Shown in pieces: positions 1-10,824 of a DNA stretch of 64,000 bases. The stretch covers positions 336,380,793 through 336,444,792 of the forward strand of contig NC_081408.1 in NCBI RefSeq assembly GCF_030272615.1. The letters run 5' to 3'. How positions within the stretch are numbered: the stretch's first letter is position 1; each line of letters starts with the position of its first letter. A program made the translations under genes and the position numbers. Source of the DNA: Cryptomeria japonica (Eukaryota; Streptophyta; Pinopsida; Cupressales; Cupressaceae). The notes under the pieces are model-generated. The model did not search any database and was not told the DNA's origin. It saw nothing but the letters and a program-made list of their open reading frames with translations.

Positions 1-642
1 GCATTTCTCTACTAGAATGTGGGCCCATGCAAGAGAACCAAACACTCTAAAATGCTTAACTGTAGGTTTCTAGCCAATCCAAGCTTGAAAAGGAGTTACC
101 CCCTTCACAGCTTTATGAGGAACTTGGTTCTGGATGTAACCTGCACAATTGATGGCCTCTACCCAATACTGAGGTGCTAAAGACTTGGAGTGAATCATAC
201 AATTTGCCATCTCCTTCAAGGACCTATTCTTCTGTTCTGTGACACCATTCTATTGAGGACTGTATGGAATTGTGTGCTACATGTTGATACCTTCTAAAGC
301 ACAAAATTGTTCAAACCGATTATTAACATATTCACCCCCATTATCTATACGCAGAATCTTGATGAACTTCCCAGATTGTTTCTCTACAAAAACTTTGAAA
401 TCTAGATAATTCTCAAATACCTCAGATTTTTGTTTGAGAAAGTAAACCCATGTAAATCTGGAAAAGTCATCAATAAATGTTAAGACATATCTAGCCATGC
501 TGAAAGATGGTTGTGGAAATGGTCCTGCCAAGTCACTATGTATCAACTCTAATAGATGTGGAGCTCTCCATGCTTTGCCTTTATCATACTTCTCCTCGGG
601 ATGCTTACCAAGAATACATCCCTAGCAAACTCCATCATAAAA
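1..642 (-). pseudogene. copia integrase core, broken and partial
   Basis: The minus-strand translation shows a typical copia integrase: the first Asp in HSDLAGPF (about 535), the second in RIDNGGEY (about 340), and the conserved tail QHTIPYSPQ followed after a stop by NGVTEQKNRS, which supplies the catalytic Glu. The DDE residues are thus recognisable, but at least three stops interrupt the frame (in SGLPSI-FYDGVC-GCILGKHP and after PYSPQ). It continues past the window start through sequence reading VFGSHAWAH. In life it would insert the cDNA copy into the genome; this copy cannot. Confidence 0.85.
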
Positions 643-1548
643 TCAAATAGAAGGCAACCCTGAAACCATGTGTTGTTGACTGAGTTGTTGCAAGTAATGA
701 TAGCTCAAGTGGCCAAATCGTTGATGCCACAGACAACTAATCTCATCTGCATGAGTGAGTGAAACTGTCGAAGGAGAGTCAAGAACAAAGTGAGAAAACT
801 GATATAATTTGGATTGATGATCTGCTTTTCCCACAGCTATAGTAGACCCATTATGCATTTCACTGATTACCACTGTATATGGTGTGAACTCAATTCGCTT
901 GCTAGAACCAGTGTGAGTGATCTGATAAACAGATAGGAGATTAGTTGATAAAGATGGAACATAAAGGACATCCTTAAATGTTCTTTCACCCACATCAACA
1001 GACCCTCTCTCATGCACTTCAACAGGAGTGCCATCACCCATTAGTATGGAAGGCATAGAACATGGCTCTAAAGAGGTGAAATCATCTTTTGAAGAAGCCA
1101 TGTGGTGTGAAGCACCCGAGTCAATTATCCAAGAATTGGGTTGTGAAGCAACAGAAACTAGGGCCTTACCCTTTCCTTTCCCTTTACTCTTATCTGTATC
1201 CTTAGAAGATCCTTTTGATGAACTTTGTTTGACTAAATCAGACACCTTGATATTATTCTTTTCAAGAAGATTTGAAAGGTGATCAATTTGTTTCTTTAAA
1301 CACTTATGTTCATCATGACCAAGCCTCTTACAATAAGAACACTTGACCTTCTCCTTCTTAGGTTGTTCACCTCTTGATGAAGAGGTCTGATTATCTGCTT
1401 TTGAAGTAGCAGATTTCTGATCTTTTTTCTTCTCTCTTTGGTTCTTTTGTTTCTTATCTTGCTTACTAGACCCTTTTTTTTCTTTTGTGCCTTGATTTAC
1501 AACTAAGGCATGTGACTTAGAGGGTTCTATTGTACCCATTTGAACCAA
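643..1548 (-). pseudogene. copia gag C-terminus, protease and GAG pre-integrase region
   Basis: About 300 residues remain open. A lysine-rich stretch is followed by a CCHC zinc knuckle CSYCKRLGHDEHKC (C-X2-C-X4-H-X4-C), which binds RNA in the gag particle. The aspartic protease active site WIIDSGASHHM follows, then the pre-integrase zinc-binding segment LWHQRFGHLS near the end. The order matches Ty1/copia polyproteins. A stop at about 1568 separates it from upstream gag, so the reading frame was once continuous with 1570-2118. Confidence 0.88.
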
Positions 1549-1569
1549 TTTGTCTTGCTCCCTAGTGAG

Positions 1570-2118
1570 TTATGGAGCAAATTCATCCAGAGAAGGCATT
1601 TTGAATGTGGTACCTAGGGCACATTTTGTAGCATACAATGTAGAAACAAACACTAAATAGTTAGGACCCAGCTTAGAAAGAATACTCAAGATTAGTTGTT
1701 TATCATCTTTCTTAGTTCCACATCGTTCCAACTGCAATCTTATAGACTTAAGTTTAGTGAAGAATTCTTGTATAGTATCAAAATTGGTTGGATTCAACCC
1801 TATGAGTTCATTCTCTAACCGATGACCTCTTAGCTCCTCCTGCTTACCAAAGAGGTTTTCCAAAGTGGTCCACACTGCATTTGGTGTAGTGGCAGATTCA
1901 ATGTGAAAAAGAAGGTCTGGAGAGATTGACATACATAGAATACCAAAAGCTTCATCACATTTATTAAACCATTTAATCTTTTCTGTAGCATCTTGAGGTT
2001 CAGTTTCAAGTCCCATATTAACACAATGATATCCATGTCTTTTCAGATATATTGTCATCTTAGATTTCCATTCAAAATAATTATATGGTGTTAAAAGTGG
2101 AACTATAGATGCATCCAT
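1570..2118 (-). pseudogene. copia gag N-terminus (DUF4219/UBN2 type)
   Basis: The reading frame starts MDASIVPLLTPYNYFEWK, the usual opening of plant copia gag proteins (DUF4219: a short hydrophobic start followed by Tyr-x-x-Trp). It continues with the UBN2-like helical region containing AVWTTLENLF and LGPNYLVFVSTL. It encodes the capsid-forming part of the element. Its frame runs into an in-frame stop immediately before the zinc-knuckle part, consistent with a single nonsense mutation. The start is chosen because it is the first ATG after the leader and aligns with the family start. Confidence 0.85.
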
Positions 2119-3138
2119 GATAGTAGAAAAGAAGATTGCAAAGAATCAGGAAAAGTGCAAGAAATAAGGCACAAGAGACACCCCCCCTTTTCACTAGTCT
2201 TAGAAATCACCCCCCACCCCCAAATATTACAAGGTTGGCACTTTCTAATTAGTGCATTTACAAGGCTTTTTATCAGATTACAATTCTTTTAAGAAACCAA
2301 TAGAGATTTTAAATACAGATAATTTGAAAAAAGATCTGAAACAAATTAGCCTTATAACTACTTAATTTATCTCAATACCTTTCCAACAACTATTAGTTTT
2401 TTAAAAAATAGAGTTGTGAGGAGAAAGATATGACCAGTTGACGAGAAAAAGAAGCAGCTAGTACAACCATTAATATCTGATAGAAAATGGAAAAAAGTTT
2501 CAATTAGACTTGCGATAATGGAGAGTTCTCATTTATAGCTTTCCATCAAGTATTTGTTTGAAAAAATCTGACACCCGAGGCAAAAGTTGTGCAACTTTTA
2601 AGAAAGGTTGTTGAATTTCCCTGATAGAAAAACGGCTTAGGCCCTATTCAAGCTCGATTTCTACAAATTTTATTAATTTTCTAAAAATACCATCTGAAAC
2701 CCAGAATTTTTTCGATGCTAAGAAGAAAACCCAGAAATTGTTTGTTGTGAAAGTGAATAGAAGTTGGAAAACTAAAGCCAAAATGAAAACATCTCCAGTA
2801 AAAAGATTTTACTCTGATTTTTTACTGTGTCCTCCAAACTTTGATTTTGGTGAAGTAAAAGTCACTTTTGACTTTGTCAAGCCTTATGGACACTCTGGAA
2901 ATTCTTATTAAACTTCCAATATTACCACAAAGCTACAATCACCCAAATCTTACAAGAACACATACATGTAAACTAGATTTAACTAGAAGCTATTTTCCTT
3001 TAAACTGTTCTGATTCTCCAGATCACAAGAGAATGCAAGAGAAGAGCATACTTAGTTTTAAAGGAAAATATTAGCTATATAAAAGTCTCAAATCCCTCAA
3101 ATAAATCAAAAAAAATAATGAGCTATACCAAACAATAA

Positions 3139-3150
3139 GCTCTGATACCA
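3139..3150 (-). promoter_or_regulatory. Primer binding site (initiator tRNA-Met type)
   Basis: The minus strand reads TGGTATCAGAGC, the standard plant copia primer binding site complementary to the 3' end of initiator tRNA-Met. It abuts the LTR end directly. Confidence 0.85.
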
Positions 3151-3782
3151 TGTGAGATTCTGCGAGAAGCGAGAACTGAGCCAAGATCTGATGTCAGTTG
3201 TAGATCACATGCAACTCCTCACGCAATGAATGATCAAAGATCTAAATAGCTGAATGAAGATAATTTTGACATGAGAGAGAAATAGAGACAAATAAGAGAA
3301 TTTGAAGAAGACTCTCACCGAGCTATCACTTCACTAGTGAAGGTGAGAGTATAGTGCTTATTATATAGAAAAATATAAGCATATACATCCAATGGGTGCA
3401 TTAACTCCTATTCCCCATAAAAAGTGGGAGGCTTTACCTTCTTGGTAAATGCCAAAACATGTGGCATAACCTCCTTACATGAAGACAAAAAAGGAGTTGA
3501 GAAAGTTGGCACATAAGGCCAAAAAAGGGTGTTAAACCCAACTACCCCATAACCCACTTAGAAAATGACAAAATAGTGGTTATGAGAGGTGGCACAACAA
3601 GCCAAAAGACGGTGTGTAACTCAACTACCCATGTGAGGTGGAGAGTTACACATGTAGCTGAAGTATTTCGCCATGTGTCCTCATATAAACCACTCCTATT
3701 AACCTAAGAAAGCTTAAATAATATATGTGTAGGAAAAATAAATACCCCCTAATATAAGGAAAATAAAAAACCTACACTAACA
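3151..3782 (-). repeat. 5' LTR of the copia element
   Basis: On the minus strand the LTR begins TGTTAGTGTAGG (at 3782) and ends TCTCACA next to the primer binding site, giving TG...CA termini and a length near 632 bp. A TATA-like stretch (CTATATAATAAG, minus strand, near 3355-3370) would start the retrotransposon RNA. The partner LTR lies outside the window, so LTR divergence and target-site duplication cannot be checked. Confidence 0.75.
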
Positions 3783-3922
3783 CCTACAACTTCAAATGTG
3801 GCAACAAAAATTCATCTTGATAAAAATGATCTTCTCATCTCATCAACCTTCCTTCTTACTAGTCAGATCTCCTTAGATCTTTCAACAACTTTAGCGATTT
3901 AACCCAAATAATTTCTTAACAA

Positions 3923-4200
3923 GGCTCTAATACCAACTAAAGAAAATAAATAGCTCTAATACTAAATGAACAAAATAGAAAAATAATTTTACAAAGACAA
4001 ATGGTTGCATAGCAATAAACACACAAAAATTGTTGCTCAATAGCTAATAAAACTTTACACTCATTCAGTGAATTACAAATCTTCTTGATCACGAGATCAA
4101 GGATCAACTCATCATAGAGATTAGAGACAAATAAAAAATTACAATCTACCTCTTTTTATAGATGTCTTTGTCACATGAATTCCAACTAAAAATAGAAAAA
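3923..4200 (-). other. Possible second, older copia LTR start with decayed PBS
   Basis: At 3923-3936 the minus strand reads TTGGTATTAGAGCC, one or two changes from the copia primer binding site. The DNA to its right (to about 4200) has LTR-like base composition and a short inverted repeat (CTTGATCACGAGATCAAG). No gag frame follows on the left. This may be a relic of an older copia LTR; it is weakly supported. Confidence 0.3.
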
Positions 4201-4329
4201 ACAAACATGTATATTTATGCAAAACTACTAATCATTTTATGCAAATTATATCTTTAGAAAAGCATATCATTAACTATAATTATTTTGTGATGAATAGGCC
4301 TTCTCTATTAGATAATAATATTAAAGTAC

Positions 4330-4680
4330 ATATTCATAAAAAATGGTTGTGGGATACAAGATCACCCCGTGAGAGTCACACGGCAAGAAGTCGGAGTCAA
4401 AAAACAAAGCTATTCGTCAAAAAACTTCCTCAAGCAGCCAAAGCAAAGGCAGCTGAGGGGGGAGGATCTAGTTCATCTTTCTTGCCCCATACATCAGCGG
4501 TACCAGGAGTCAGGTCTGGCATGGGCCATCCATCTTTAGGGTCTTTTCCTTCTTCTCCTTCCTCCTGCCTGGGAGGCGAAATAGACAGAGTCGAGCGAGG
4601 AAACTTGGAGGTGGTGGCAATAGGCCACCTAGAGCCATCACCGGTAGCACTTTGTCTTGAGGTTAACTGCAATTCTTTTC
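4330..4680. other. GC-rich island of unknown origin
   Basis: This stretch is clearly richer in G+C than the surrounding AT-rich DNA. It holds open frames on both strands (+ 4239-4718; - 4430-4672) that I do not recognise. The base composition resembles organelle spacer or intron DNA rather than local nuclear DNA, but no organelle gene could be named. It ends just upstream of the DUF594 pseudogene. Confidence 0.35.
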
Positions 4681-4744
4681 ATGCAAGTGAGATAAATTTC
4701 TTAAAATTATATTTTTGAGTTGATCATGTGGGAAAATTAGCATG

Positions 4745-5450
4745 CCAATAGAGAGCGAGAAGAAAGTTAAGTTGAGTATAATATTTTCAAGGTATTGTGC
4801 ATATCTGCTAATGTCACAACCCCATATTTTTCCTCTTCACCTGAAGATGGGAAGAATTGTATACATGCAACTTGTGAACCAACTTCTAAACACACTTACC
4901 TTGGGCAATTTGTTTTACAAAAATCCTGGTCATCTATTAGGCTACAAATCATGATGATCTATTAGGTGCCAGGGCAAAACTAGTTGAGAACCTATTGGAG
5001 AAAAATGAAGATAAAATGTGGAAGTTAATGGTGGAGTATTGGGGTAAGTTGGTATTATACATGGCAGTGTACAATAAGGCAATATAGCATGCAGATTACG
5101 TGGCTACTGGAGGAGAATTTTTGAGTCTGGTGTGGGTTTTATTTAGTCATATGGGATATGGAGAATAGTATGACTTTGCTATAACCAAGATGATAGAGAT
5201 GTTGTCAGACAAGATTTTAGCAGCAGCCGAGAGGAGTACTGAACAAGATCTAGCTAAAATTAAGAGGAATTTGACTACTTTTGGAAAGGAATTATCTGCA
5301 ATGAAGAAGGAATTGAGTGATCATGAAAAAGGATTAGCTGCAATGTATAAGCTTTTATGTGATCTTGATGAGAAATTAGTTGGGAGATAGAAGATTTCAG
5401 GTGGTCTTGAAATTGAGTTAGATGAAACAAATTAGGTGTTGCTAGAATTC
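4745..5450 (+). pseudogene. DUF4220/DUF594 paralog, 3' fragment (copy 0)
   Basis: Translation in two frames gives the C-terminal DUF594 region seen in copies 1-3: FSRYCAYLLMSQPHIFPLH, GRIVYMQLVNQLLNTLTLG, then after a frameshift near 4948 KMWKLMVEYWGKLVLYMAVY and ATGGEFLSLVWVLFSHMG. It ends in a short coiled-coil tail (LSAMKKELSDHEKGLAAM). Stops interrupt at about 5083 and 5167. The DUF4220 half is absent: homology begins abruptly near 4745. Homology to copy 1 continues through the 3' flank to about 5918 and resumes at 8396 after the LINE insertion. It is a dead fragment. Confidence 0.85.
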
Positions 5451-5981
5451 AAAAGTAAATAGCTATAATGAAGAATATTTAGGATAATGTTAAAGAAGAA
5501 TTAATTGCAATGAAGAAGAATTGGTTCCCTTTGTAAATAAATTCTTTGAATAATCATGTAGAATTAATAAAATAATGAAGCAGCAGTATGTACGTAGGGG
5601 ACTAAAAATAGTTGAATCTAAAACAACCTAATGTTAAGAAGAGAGCTTCTATAATAGTATAATTTTAGTATGACATGTATATATCTAGATGTTATTTATA
5701 TATGTTTTAATTATCTTATTATATCATTGGGTTCTTTAAATTTATTCACGAATTTGATCATTTATATCTAGTTATTTGTGTGTGGTTGATGGAGTTTAAT
5801 GATAAACTTATACAAATTTAATACACAAATTTAGAATATTATGACTTAGAATACACATAAATTTAGAACATTCTAACTTGAAATGTTTCAACAAATATTC
5901 TTTAATTCAACATTATAAATAATTACGGACCCCCCTCCCCACAACACTAGTTGGCTAAAGAAAAATCTGAACAAGTCTTCT

Positions 5982-6354
5982 CATGGCAACCCGGGTCAGG
6001 TGGGAGGGGATGGAGTGGTCAAAGACTCATGTGGAAGCCTCATACTTGTCTTTTTGGCAATTTTCGGAATCCAAACTTCTAGTGTGGCTGAAGTGGCAGT
6101 GGTCTACCATGGGATAATTATAGATAGGGAAAAGGGGCTTCGATGCATCATTATCAAAGGAAATTCTTGAAATAAAATCATGATGATTAAAGGGGTGGCT
6201 AAACTGGACTAGAAATATAACTCGCTCATCACCAACTGTCATACTCTCCTTCCTACCCTCAGTGACATCGGGTTCTTCCACGTGCAGTGGGAAGGCAATA
6301 CTATGGTGGACAGGTTGGATGGTTCAGGTGCATATGTTAATAAGTTTGAACTCT
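5982..6354 (+). pseudogene. LINE RNase H domain (RVT_3 type), remnant
   Basis: Frames read HGNPGQVGGDGVVKDSCGSL, then TSSVAEVAVVYHGIIIDREK and FFHVQWEGNTMVDRLDGSGA. These match the plant non-LTR RNase H pattern (NPG-x-x-G-x-GG-V-x-(K/R)D; VAE-A; the (H/R)V-x-(R/W)E-(G/N)N-x-x-(A/V)D(R/A)LA ending). Stops and a missing first catalytic strand show that it is dead. It is the 5'-most part of the insertion. Confidence 0.75.
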
Positions 6355-6635
6355 AGATTCACTTGCATGAAATCCCGATAGAGGCTCATGCCATGATTTT
6401 GAGGGAGTTGTCTATTAATGATGAATAATCTCGATGTTGCTTTTTTGGTTCTTAACTTTCTCACCTTTTCCTTTCCTTATTGGTTAAGGCGATGGGATTT
6501 AAATTTTGTTGGTACCACCTACCAATGTATCCCTTAGGCTTGTTGCTCTCTCAGCCTAGTTTTCTTTTATACACATATGGGTAGTTATTTGATTCAAACC
6601 AAACCTAATGAATTCTCATAATTTAAGTAAAATGG

Positions 6636-7600
6636 GGAGCTTTGGAATAATTTGATTCAAGGCAATCTGGATACTTATGTGCACGAGATGACTGGCCACG
6701 ATCCTAAGCTTTCTACCATGTCTTTTTATCCTAAGGTAATGGTGTTGTGAAGATTGGCAGTGTCTTCTTAGTGGTTTATGCATTGGACCATTGTGAAGGT
6801 GACTGGTTGGCCCTTGATGGCGTTTCTTTTCCCAAAAAGCCCAAAACTAATTATAAAGAGGACTTTGATCATTCTTTTGATCCTAGGGAAGGGGTTTCCA
6901 GGCTTCAAAGTGGTTATAATAGGGAGGAACTACTAGGAATTTTCAAGGAGGCAGCCCTATTCTTCATGAAGTTCTTCGCCCTCAATGGAAGGAAATTGAG
7001 GTACCATCTACAGATCTTCCTCATGTTAAATCATCTTATCCATGGGGTAAGATTGAATTTTCTTTCTGGGTTATGTCCTCCTTGGCAGTCTATTTTTAAA
7101 TTCATTGTTAAGGGTAAACCCCCTCTCCATTAGGGCCTCATTCGTAGATTGTATGACTTCCACCTGGCTTTATCCCCCTCTAGTGCAATCCCTTCTATTG
7201 AGATTGGGTTCACCTATGACCCCTATTTATATGTGGACCTTATTGTAACTCACTCTAATTCTAGAGAAGTGTCTCATTCAGGTTCTAAAATGCCCACAAG
7301 GGAACACCCTACTAGAATGACCAAATTTAAGGCTATTACCACCACCAAAAAAGACCAGGATGTGGATACTCAACTTGAAATGCAATAGAATGTGGAGATT
7401 ATTGAATATTTTGGCTTCGAGTCTCTTTCCTTAGATGAATCGGACTCCTCTGACACCACAGGGTCGGATTGGTCCCCTGCTAAATATGGTGTGAACCCTA
7501 GCCCTTCCCCCATAAACCCCCCTTCCTCTACTATTACCAAACCTCCAAGCTTTATCTCAATTCTTACAAAAATTGTGAAGGACCTGCATTAGGATGTGCA
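6636..7600 (+). pseudogene. LINE downstream ORF, gag-like region of unknown function (copy I)
   Basis: The largest open piece is 6747-7133, followed in frame by 7149-7388 and 7392-7592 across single stops, so this was one frame. It aligns with the second LINE copy: LDTYVHEMTGH / FTIYVEKLHGM, DWLALDGVSF / VTSLSIDGAKF, and FFALNGRKLRYHLQIFLMLN / YVSLDGRYTRAFSYHFSLLN. I do not recognise a named domain. The pattern resembles hypothetical retroelement-associated proteins common in plant genomes. The later part is acidic and Ser/Pro-rich. Confidence 0.6.
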
Positions 7601-7619
7601 AAGATAGGATGACCTATTA

Positions 7620-8142
7620 AAATGGCTCTTTGCACAAATGATATGGCCATCAAAAAGATCAATCGACTGGAGGCCACAGCTAAGGTGGAGGCCAGGGTGA
7701 ACACTTGGGTGGACAATTTGGATGAGGACAGAGTCTAGATAATTGTAAAGATCTTGTTGGCATCGTGGAGTAGCGAGATAAGGTGGGTAGAAAGATCGAT
7801 GATATGGATTCCAAGATCAAGATAGCAGGGACCAAGATCGAGTTGGAAGAGGTCAAGAAAAAACAAGAGGCCCTTAAAAAGAAAATTGAGGAGGTCAATC
7901 TTGCTTACAGGAATGCAGCTAATAAGCACAATGCCTCCCTACAGGCTATCCAAGATGAGTTGGAAAGGAAAAGGGTGAAGGAAAGAAAACACATGGACTC
8001 CTTAGCCACGAGCTCTAGCCCCACTATGTCTTTGGTTAAAGCCACCCTTGATTCTACATTGGTCTCCTCTATCATTGGGATTCAGTTGAGTAAAGAAATG
8101 TCTTTTTCTAATAAAGTGCTTAGTTTGTGCCAGGATTGGTAG
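7620..8142 (+). pseudogene. LINE coiled-coil segment at the end of the downstream ORF (copy I)
   Basis: The frame contains a strongly charged helical stretch (IDDMDSKIKIAGTKIELEEV, then KKKQEALKKKIEEVNLAY and IQDELERKRVKERKH) that would form a coiled coil. A Ser/Thr-rich tail follows and a stop at 8140-8142. About 253 bp of T-rich 3' UTR then lead to the element end. The second LINE copy has the same arrangement: a coiled coil, a stop and about 245 bp of 3' UTR. Confidence 0.6.
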
Positions 8143-8405
8143 GAAAATGGTATTCCCATGTAGTATACCATCTCTTTATGTTTGCGGTATGTGGTTGTTC
8201 TATGTTTAGTCATTGTTTAAGTTCTTCTGTATTTTGTTGGTCTTTTAGTGTAGTTGATGTCTCTTTATTCGCTTTGTTGGGTTTTAGTTGTATTTTGGTG
8301 GGTTTTTTTTTTGCTAGATGTGCATTCCTCATGCACTCTTGGTGTCACTATGTGGTTATGTAATGGTATGGGCTTATCTCACTTTTATTAAGAAAAACAT
8401 TATAA

Positions 8406-8919
8406 TTGATCACAAATACACAAATTCATAATGCTACAACATTCACAACCTCTATTCTTTGATCAATTGATCATTTGAACACATGATACTAAAAATAGTA
8501 CAATTGCTTCAATATATTTTGGTCTTTACTACAGCAAGGCTCATTCTAGAAACATAGCTAACATGTTACAATTTGTGTGAGCGTTATACAGTTTGAGATA
8601 TATGTTCATTTAATATCATGTGCAATGCAAAGTGGGGTAAAACTTTATTGGTGAAATTTGTTCACCCATGAAATTCCCTGTGTAGTTTTTGGTCTATTTT
8701 GAGATGATATCTTAGTGTAAATGACATAATATTTTATGAATTCGCATTAATTCTCCTAGCCCTTTATCTATTTTCAAACACATGTTTTTGTAGACATTTA
8801 GTCCTAACCTATCCATTTACACACACATAATCTACTAGTCACAAACTTTTCCCTTTCAATTTAGAATACAAAATTAAAATTTTGTCAATTGGCCCCTTTA
8901 ACTTTTCTACATTGAGCTA
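8406..8919 (+). other. Resumed 3' flank of DUF4220 copy 0
   Basis: After the LINE, the sequence (ATGCTACAACATTC, CATTTGAACACATGATAC and so on) matches the 3' flank of copy 1 near 13675-13870. It holds no gene; it is non-coding DNA carried with the tandem duplication. Confidence 0.55.
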
Positions 8920-10309
8920 ACTAAAAATATTTTTGACCAATGATATGTGCTAGTATCCAAAGATATCTAGTGTATTCATTCTAATCATCTTCATATCCAT
9001 AAATCAAGAATTCAATCATTTTAGATGAGATATCAATAGTAAGACACTTTGATTTGGTTAATTAAAAAATTGTAGAAAATTTCCTTCTTAGGCAATTGCA
9101 TACTGTATTTGATATTGTTCAATTTCAAATGGTGGATTAACTCATAATGTCATCATAGCTTGATTGTATGATAACATAACGAGATATTTATTAATATACC
9201 TGTTCAACTGTCAAAACGACAAAGCAAAGAACTACACATTAGACCAAATTATATGATTTAATGTTACAAGATGCTAGAACAAATATAAAGTATAGATAAA
9301 CCATTTTCATCATAAATCTATCTAAAAAAATATAAATTTATCTTTTAACATAATAAAAAATTTAAAACGAAATTTTAAAAAATTATATTAAAACATATTC
9401 CAAATCATTATTAATTTACTATTATCATTAAATAATTAAACTAAATATATTTATTTTCCACTTAATTTTTTATACATTTCTATTACTAATTTTCTACTAC
9501 ACAACCAATTAAACTAAATTAATTTATAGTTGTAGTTATCTACGTATGTAATGCTTATGTATTCTTTTAAGCTTTTCTAGGCACCACTAAGCAAGAAATG
9601 TTTTCTAAAGAAAAAGAGAAAACTAATCTTACGAAGCATGACAGCTTCACATGAATTTTTACGATGAAGAGTGAGTTTGGGTGGGTCCTTTCTGCTTAAA
9701 TCTGTAAAACACCTTTTCTTTGAACTTATATGCCCATCCAAACAAACTATATGCTAATCTTCAAGGCGAAGTCTTCAACTTTGTTTTGGTCTCAAACTTT
9801 TTATCATTCTTTGGAAATTGTTCATCTGCTTTTGCGTGAAAAAGAAAGTAAAATTCTAAATCGAATAATCTTGACACATATGGATGAAAAATTAATTTGG
9901 TTGTTTCCTTTAGGCCTTTCTTTTTAACAAAGAAAGACATTTTAATAATTGTATCAGAAGATTTAAATTCACACATTTAAATTTATATCGTCTTAAATAC
10001 TAAATATATATTAAATTATATAAATTAAAAAAATATATATTTGGAGAAAAATCTTATAAGTTGAAATTTTTTTGGTTGAGAGTGAAGAATTAAAGGGTAT
10101 CTTTTTATCAAATTTAATTGGGGTATAATCTCAGCCCCATCTCTCTTACGATGTTGGGGCCTTGCATTCAACAAGAATTGATTACCCTGAGCTCATTTAG
10201 AACTATTCAACTTCACCAAAAAATAAAAACTATTAAAAAAAATATATTAAAATAATTATTTTTCTTTAATAAAATAATCACACTTGAAAATAAAAAAGAA
10301 TACAATTAT

Positions 10310-10770
10310 AACCAACTATTAAACTGAGAAAACAAGAACATAAAAAGTGAAAAAGTGTCATAATCATCCAATTTGAAATTTAATAGTCATATTCAATGTT
10401 GTCTTTCTTAAAAAAGATCCAACATATCATTAATCTTAAACTTGTTATGAAGATTATTAAATTTAAAGTTTTTTAGAACGAACCATTGAATTGATAGAAC
10501 AAGAACATAAAAAATAAATTAATAGCAATATTCAATATTGTCTTTCTTTTAAAAAAGATGCGCATATCTTTAGTTTTAAACTCGCTATGAAGATTTTTTT
10601 TTTTTTTTTTTTAAGAAACCATTAAACTGAAAGAACAAGATTATAAAAAAAAGAATAAATGTCTTAATCATCCAATTTAAAATTTAATAGCAATATTCAA
10701 TCTTACCTTTCTTTAAAAAGATCAACATATCGTTAATCTTAAACTCAGTGGCAAGGTTATTAAGATTAAA
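10310..10770. repeat. Three imperfect tandem repeats, ~135-160 bp, upstream of copy 1
   Basis: A unit recurs at about 10320, 10483 and 10618. It contains GAACAAGAACATAAAAA, then ATTTAATAG(C/T)(A/C)ATATTCAAT, a TCTTTCTT run and (C/T)TTAAACT(T/C)G. The middle unit carries a 19-base poly-T run (10594-10612). The array is not present at the corresponding site of copy 2, so it arose or was lost after the gene duplication. Confidence 0.65.
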
Positions 10771-10777
10771 GAAGCAT

Positions 10778-10785
10778 CTATAAAG
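10778..10785 (+). promoter_or_regulatory. TATA-like box conserved with copy 2
   Basis: CTATAAAG lies in the block GCATCTATAAAG, preserved at 28790-28801 upstream of copy 2. It could be a TATA box, but in this frame it also reads as Ser-Ile-Lys of a lost N-terminal extension, so the conservation has two possible explanations. Confidence 0.3.
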
Positions 10786-10797
10786 TTGGAGGTTATC

Positions 10798-10824
10798 ATG
10801 AGAATTAGGGTGTACATGCTTTGA
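10798..10824 (+). other. Short upstream frame, in frame with DUF4220 copy 1
   Basis: An ATG opens eight codons (MRIRVYML) ending in TGA and is in frame with the main gene. The upstream sequence aligns without gaps to copy 2, where the stop lies four codons later. It is either an upstream ORF or the remains of the original N-terminus. Confidence 0.4.

Larger units (their letters stand above)
1..3782 (-). mobile_element. Ty1/copia LTR retrotransposon, 5' half, decayed
   Basis: Reading on the minus strand from right to left there is an LTR (3151-3782), a primer binding site (3139-3150), a leader, gag (2118-1570), zinc knuckle, protease and pre-integrase region (1548-643), and an integrase running off the left window edge. 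Integrase before reverse transcriptase is the copia order. RT, RNase H and the 3' LTR must lie left of position 1. Several in-frame stops (around 1568, 640, 613 and 254) show that it is not autonomous. The leader (2119-3138) holds no convincing gene. Confidence 0.9.
5919..8395 (+). mobile_element. 5'-truncated LINE with a 3' ORF after RNase H (copy I)
   Basis: The insert is bounded by a 10-bp direct repeat AACATTATAA (5909-5918 and 8396-8405). It interrupts 3'-flanking DNA that is continuous in DUF4220 copy 1 (around 13660-13690). The left end starts inside an RNase H domain, as expected for 5' truncation during target-primed reverse transcription. The right end is a short T/A tail (TTTTATTAAGAAA). 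Between them lie an RNase H remnant, a second conserved frame, a coiled-coil part and about 250 bp of 3' UTR. The same order and 3' end occur in the second copy at 18696-20941. Confidence 0.8.

Noticed and set aside
1028-1282. Plus-strand frame inside the copia gag/protease region
   Set aside because: Antisense shadow of the zinc-knuckle and protease coding region.
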